A DNA stretch of 64,000 nt from Chryseobacterium sp. Leaf405. GTDB lineage: Bacteria; Bacteroidota; Bacteroidia; Flavobacteriales; Weeksellaceae. Position numbers and translations under genes: made by a program. Shown here one piece after another: positions 60,900 through 64,000 of the stretch; the first letter of the stretch is position 1, and every line of letters begins with the position of its first letter. The stretch is taken from positions 233,862 to 297,861 of the forward strand of contig NZ_LMQN01000015.1 in assembly GCF_001425355.1 (NCBI RefSeq), read 5' to 3'. Below the pieces are notes generated by a model. That model had not been told where the DNA came from and searched no databases. It saw only the letters and a program-made list of their open reading frames with translations.

Positions 60900-61757
60900 T
60901 TACAAAACGTTTAACGTCTGTTCTTTAATTTTCTCCAGATCATCCTTCATCATCACCACTAATTTCTGGATTTCCGCATGATTGGCTTTTGAACCTAAAG
61001 TATTGATCTCGCGGCCGATTTCCTGAGAAATGAAACCAAGTTTTTTCCCGTTGAAATCTTCATTATCCATTACTTCTTTGTAATACTTCAAATGCTGAGT
61101 CAGTCTTACTTTTTCCTCGGAAATATCCAATTTCTCTGTAAAATAAGCCATTTCCTGGTAGAAACGGGTTTCGTCAACATTTTCAAATTCTTTCAATGTT
61201 TTTTGATAACGCTCTTTTACGGCATTAATTCTCTCTTCTTCAAAAGGAATAACTTCATTCAAATATTTGTCGATATTCTGGATATTTCTTTCCAATTCTT
61301 CATGTAAAATTTTACCCTCCGTTGTTCTGAATTCTTTAAAACGTTCAACAGCATTTTGAACAATACCTGCCAATGTTTCCCATTCACCCTCACAGATTTC
61401 GTCTGGTCTTGAAGTGATAGCGTCTGGAAGTCTCACCGCCATTTTCAGATATTCGAAATCCGGTCCGTCTGCAGCAACTTCACGAAGCTGATTCATATAA
61501 GAATCAATCAAAGCTTTATTGATTTTTACATCATTTGTCTCCTCAAGATTTTCTATATTGACGTAGCAGTCTACTTTTCCACGAATGAGTTTATCACTTA
61601 GAATTTTTCTGATCTCAAATTCTTTTTCTTTATAGCGTAAAGGAATTTTAATATTTAAATCAAAGCTTTTGCTGTTCAAAGATTTAATATCGATGGTAAT
61701 CTTTTTCCCTTCGAAAACACCTTCGGCTCTACCAAAGCCTGTCATTGATAAAATCAT
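60900..61757 (-). CDS. YicC/YloC family endoribonuclease
   Basis: A 285-residue protein of the YicC family, reported as an endoribonuclease affecting small-RNA turnover in E. coli. MILSMTGFGRAEGVFEGKKI and IDIKSLNSKSFDLNIKIPLR are the N-terminal signature (YicC_N). The C-terminal GKKLGFISQEIGREINTLGS and KLVVMMKDDLEKIKEQTLN form the DUF1732 domain. The promoter box TATCTTTG is at 61782-61775, 17 bases before the ATG. It is first in the yicC-gmk-nadA group. Confidence 0.94.
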   Translation of the reverse strand: MILSMTGFGRAEGVFEGKKITIDIKSLNSKSFDLNIKIPLRYKEKEFEIRKILSDKLIRGKVDCYVNIENLEETNDVKINKALIDSYMNQLREVAADGPDFEYLKMAVRLPDAITSRPDEICEGEWETLAGIVQNAVERFKEFRTTEGKILHEELERNIQNIDKYLNEVIPFEEERINAVKERYQKTLKEFENVDETRFYQEMAYFTEKLDISEEKVRLTQHLKYYKEVMDNEDFNGKKLGFISQEIGREINTLGSKANHAEIQKLVVMMKDDLEKIKEQTLNVL

Positions 61758-61946
61758 AGTTTTTTATTGTTGTACAAAGATAAACATTTAAGTGTATGTA
61801 TTCGCTATATTCAATTTTAGCCACAAAAGATGCAAAAGAAAATTACTAACATATTTTTTTAATTAAAAGCCACAAAAAAAGAATGAAACTTTTTTTAACT
61901 TTTGAATCTCTTAAAAATAAAAAATCAATTTTCGTAAATTAGCGCT

Positions 61947-62867
61947 GTGAAAAATAAAAATTTAATTTCTGTTGTAGGGCCCACCGGAATTGGTAAAACG
62001 AGATTGGCGATTGATTTGGCTAAATATTTCAATACGGAAATTGTTTCATGTGATTCCAGACAGTTTTTTAGTGAAATGAAAATTGGAACCGCTTCTCCGT
62101 CACAGGAAGAATTGGCGGAAGCACCTCATCATTTTATAGGAAATCTTTCAGTTCAGGAATATTATTCGATCGGGCAATATGAAGAAGATGCTTTAAAAAA
62201 ACTTAACTACCTTTTTGAAAAATATGATACAGTCATTCTGGTTGGCGGAAGCATGATGTATGAAAAAGCGTTGATTGAAGGGTTGAATGACTTGCCGGAA
62301 GCTAATGAAGAGAATCAAAATAAACTTCAGGAAATTCTGGATAATGAAGGCATTGAGAAATTACAGGAAATCTTAAAGGAACTTGATCCTGAATATTTTT
62401 CAGTAGTAGATTTTCACAATCACAGAAGACTTTTACGCGCCATTGATATTATTTGGCAGACGAATAAAAAATATTCTGAATTAATTGCTGTTTCCCAAGA
62501 CTCACGGAATTTTAATACCATTCGAATTGGAATTGAAGCGCCAAGAGAAGATTTGTATGACCGAATTAATAGAAGAGTGGATATGATGATGGAAAAAGGT
62601 TTGTTGGAAGAAGCAAAAAGCCTTGAAAAATTTAAACATTTAACTGCTTTAAATACGGTTGGTTATTCGGAACTATTCAAATATTATGATGGAGAATGGG
62701 ATTTGGATTTTGCGGTTTCTGAAATTAAAAAAAACAGCCGAAGATATGCAAAACGTCAATTAACCTGGTATCGTAAAGCGGATGATATTCATTATTTGCA
62801 GTTGGGATATTCGCAGGATGATTTTGATGGTTTGATTGAATATATTAATGAACAATTTCAAAAGTAA
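61947..62867 (+). CDS. miaA: tRNA dimethylallyltransferase
   Basis: A 306-residue enzyme that adds a dimethylallyl group to A37 of tRNAs reading UNN codons. The P-loop is VVGPTGIGKTRLA; SCDSRQFFSEMKIGTASP is the DSRQ catalytic region; VGGSMMYEKALIEG, FHNHRRLLRAIDI and KRQLTWYRK are family signatures. The start is GTG at 61947, since no ATG fits the conserved N-terminus. TAAATTAG, one base off the consensus box, ends 4 bases before the GTG, as in dusB and aroC. Confidence 0.94.
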   Translation: MKNKNLISVVGPTGIGKTRLAIDLAKYFNTEIVSCDSRQFFSEMKIGTASPSQEELAEAPHHFIGNLSVQEYYSIGQYEEDALKKLNYLFEKYDTVILVGGSMMYEKALIEGLNDLPEANEENQNKLQEILDNEGIEKLQEILKELDPEYFSVVDFHNHRRLLRAIDIIWQTNKKYSELIAVSQDSRNFNTIRIGIEAPREDLYDRINRRVDMMMEKGLLEEAKSLEKFKHLTALNTVGYSELFKYYDGEWDLDFAVSEIKKNSRRYAKRQLTWYRKADDIHYLQLGYSQDDFDGLIEYINEQFQK

Positions 62868-62901
62868 TTTTTTGAACCATTAAGAATATTTTATAGTTTG
62901 G

Positions 62902-62977
62902 TGTCATTCTGACTAAGGAAGAATCTCAGTCTCATTTTTAGAGACTCTCCACTATATTTCATTCGTTCAGAATGACA
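62902..62977. repeat. Dispersed-type palindromic element
   Basis: Outer arms TGTCATTCTGA (62902-62912) and TCAGAATGACA (62967-62977) are exact complements. Inner arms AGTCTC (62928-62933) and GAGACT (62941-62946) form a second stem. A decayed relative lies at 7599-7665. From memory, such GTCATTCTGA palindromes recur in Bacteroidetes intergenic DNA. Confidence 0.75.
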
Positions 62978-63005
62978 GAACGCATATTTTCAACAGAATA
63001 TAACA

Positions 63006-63033
63006 AAAAAATGCGATCCCGAAAGACCGCATT
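63006..63033 (-). terminator. Terminator of the efflux channel gene
   Basis: AATGCGATC (63010-63018) pairs with GACCGCATT (63025-63033, one G-T pair). On the reverse strand it is followed by a run of T. Confidence 0.85.
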
Positions 63034-63057
63034 CCATTAACAATATAATTAAATTTA

Positions 63058-64000
63058 CTACTTCCAACCGCCTCCTAACGCTCGGTATAAATCTACAATA
63101 CTGCTCAATCTCTGTCTTTTTACGGACGCAAGATTCAATTCAGCCTGTAGAGAATTTCCCTGAGCTGTTATTACTTCTAAATAGTTTGCCATTCCACCTT
63201 TATACAGCATTTCGGCACTTTTTATTCCGTCTTTTAAAGTTGTCACCTGTTCGGCTGCTTTCTGTTCCTGAACTTTTAAGCTTTCGTTAGAAACCAATGC
63301 ATCAGAAACTTCACCCACTGCATTTAAAACAGACTGACGGAATGCCAGTACGTTTTTCTCTCTCTGGATTTTAGCTACATTTAAGTCTGTTTTTAATTGT
63401 CTTTTCTGGAAAATAGGCTGAGTCAATCCTCCCAAAACAGAACCAAACAATGAAGCCGGAATCTGGAACCAGTTATCAATTTTAAATGAATTTACGCCTC
63501 CGTTTGCTGTGATTTTCAATGAAGGATACATATTTGCCTGTGCAATTCCTACGATCGAATTAGACTCCAGCAACACCAATTCCTGTTGACGAACATCCGG
63601 ACGACGGCTCACCATTGCTGCCGGAAGTCCTGCAGAAATATCTTGTGGTAAAGAAGTATCAGACATTTCAATCGTTCTGTCAACTTTATTTGGATTTTCA
63701 CCCACCAAAATACTCAAGGCATTTTCCTGAATGGCAATATTTTGCTCCAGCTGAGTGATTAATAATTCTGTAGACTGCTTCTGAGCCGTTGCCTGCTGAA
63801 CCCCCAAAGAAGTCGTATCACCACTTTGCCACAATTTTTGTGTAAGAGAAAGGGTATTGGTGCTTAATTCTAAATTCGATTTTGCAATCTGTAATTGTTT
63901 ATCAAGCATCAGTAAATTGTAATATCCCTGCGCAATTGCCGCAACAACCTGTGTCTGAATTGCTTTTGTTGCTTCATAAGTCTGCAGATACTGCATTTTT
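63058..64000 (-). CDS. TolC/NodT-type outer-membrane efflux channel, 5' end outside window
   Basis: The last ~314 residues of an RND efflux outer-membrane factor. Seen are long helical coiled-coil stretches (LELSTNTLSLTQKLWQSGDT, SEMLYKGGMANYLEVITAQ), GLPAAMVSRRPDVRQQELVL, the NodT-family signature in the second repeat, and the end VDLYRALGGGWK. The frame stays open to 64000. The ATG at 63996 is internal, because the family is about 460-480 residues and begins with a lipoprotein signal. It forms the outer channel for a tripartite drug or metal pump, probably with membrane-fusion and RND genes just beyond the window. Confidence 0.92.
   Translation of the reverse strand, partial: KMQYLQTYEATKAIQTQVVAAIAQGYYNLLMLDKQLQIAKSNLELSTNTLSLTQKLWQSGDTTSLGVQQATAQKQSTELLITQLEQNIAIQENALSILVGENPNKVDRTIEMSDTSLPQDISAGLPAAMVSRRPDVRQQELVLLESNSIVGIAQANMYPSLKITANGGVNSFKIDNWFQIPASLFGSVLGGLTQPIFQKRQLKTDLNVAKIQREKNVLAFRQSVLNAVGEVSDALVSNESLKVQEQKAAEQVTTLKDGIKSAEMLYKGGMANYLEVITAQGNSLQAELNLASVKRQRLSSIVDLYRALGGGWK

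Noticed and set aside
63058..63996. Complete 312-residue efflux protein starting at 63996
   Set aside because: The frame continues to the window edge and the NodT/TolC family needs about 150 more N-terminal residues, so the gene is cut by the window.

Overview
This window looks like chromosome from a Flavobacteriia member close to Chryseobacterium (family Weeksellaceae). The reasons are: low-GC DNA; Bacteroidetes-type promoters (TTG, about 18-20 bases, then TAnnTTTG) ahead of many genes; three proteins with type IX secretion (T9SS) C-terminal sorting domains; mevalonate-pathway HMG-CoA reductase; the MKNLKKL-type peptide leaders seen in Chryseobacterium; and few recognisable Shine-Dalgarno sites. 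I see no rRNA, insertion sequence, prophage or CRISPR array. The one tRNA is tRNA-Cys(GCA).

Layout. 1-9 kb: 5' part of recA, an MpaB/Lcp-type oxygenase, a PAS-LuxR regulator, an AT-rich pair of unknown genes, the glycolytic pair pfkA-gapA, and a radical-SAM/TIGR03915 DNA-repair pair. 9-16.5 kb: HMG-CoA reductase with a chain of small membrane or exported proteins, a ClC channel, sucC, an MscS channel and a 1-Cys peroxiredoxin. 16.5-22 kb: an outer-membrane protein, then a TonB-dependent siderophore receptor and PepSY gene behind a promoter carrying a Fur-like palindrome, then an oxidoreductase. 22-33.4 kb: alpha/beta hydrolase, ABC-F ATPase, DUF1761, FemAB-like protein, GH25 lysozyme, ndh-trmD, a nuclease/phosphatase-fold protein, Lrp, deoC, dusB. 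33.5-43.9 kb: T9SS cargo proteins, a giant SprA-like barrel, a degenerate M1 peptidase fused to a barrel, and a PyrE-PyrF fusion. 44-50.7 kb: DUF1232, two thioredoxin-fold proteins, aroC, a polytopic membrane protein, a glycine-zipper lipoprotein, a 790-base gene-free stretch, a glycosyltransferase. 51.3-56.7 kb: a large repeat adhesin, a gene-free stretch with strong terminators, an M15 peptidase, tRNA-Cys. 56.8-64 kb: DUF4403, folB, two tandem six-cysteine leader peptides, yicC-gmk-nadA, miaA, and the 3' part of a TolC-type efflux channel gene.

Most genes are housekeeping or cell-envelope genes in short operons separated by clear intrinsic terminators, many of them shared by convergent genes. 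The most unusual content is small: (1) two tandem peptides with near-identical leaders and six cysteines each (58672-59090); (2) a promoter-to-terminator unit with no ORF and several hairpins (49432-49665); (3) a second short promoter-to-terminator unit (55384-55488); (4) palindromic operator candidates on the siderophore-receptor and peroxiredoxin promoters; (5) promoter boxes ending only 4-6 bases before the start codons of dusB, aroC, ndh and probably miaA, which suggests leaderless mRNAs; (6) two genes whose ATG directly follows the T-run of an upstream terminator. Promoter and start calls come from reading the sequence by eye. No searches were run.
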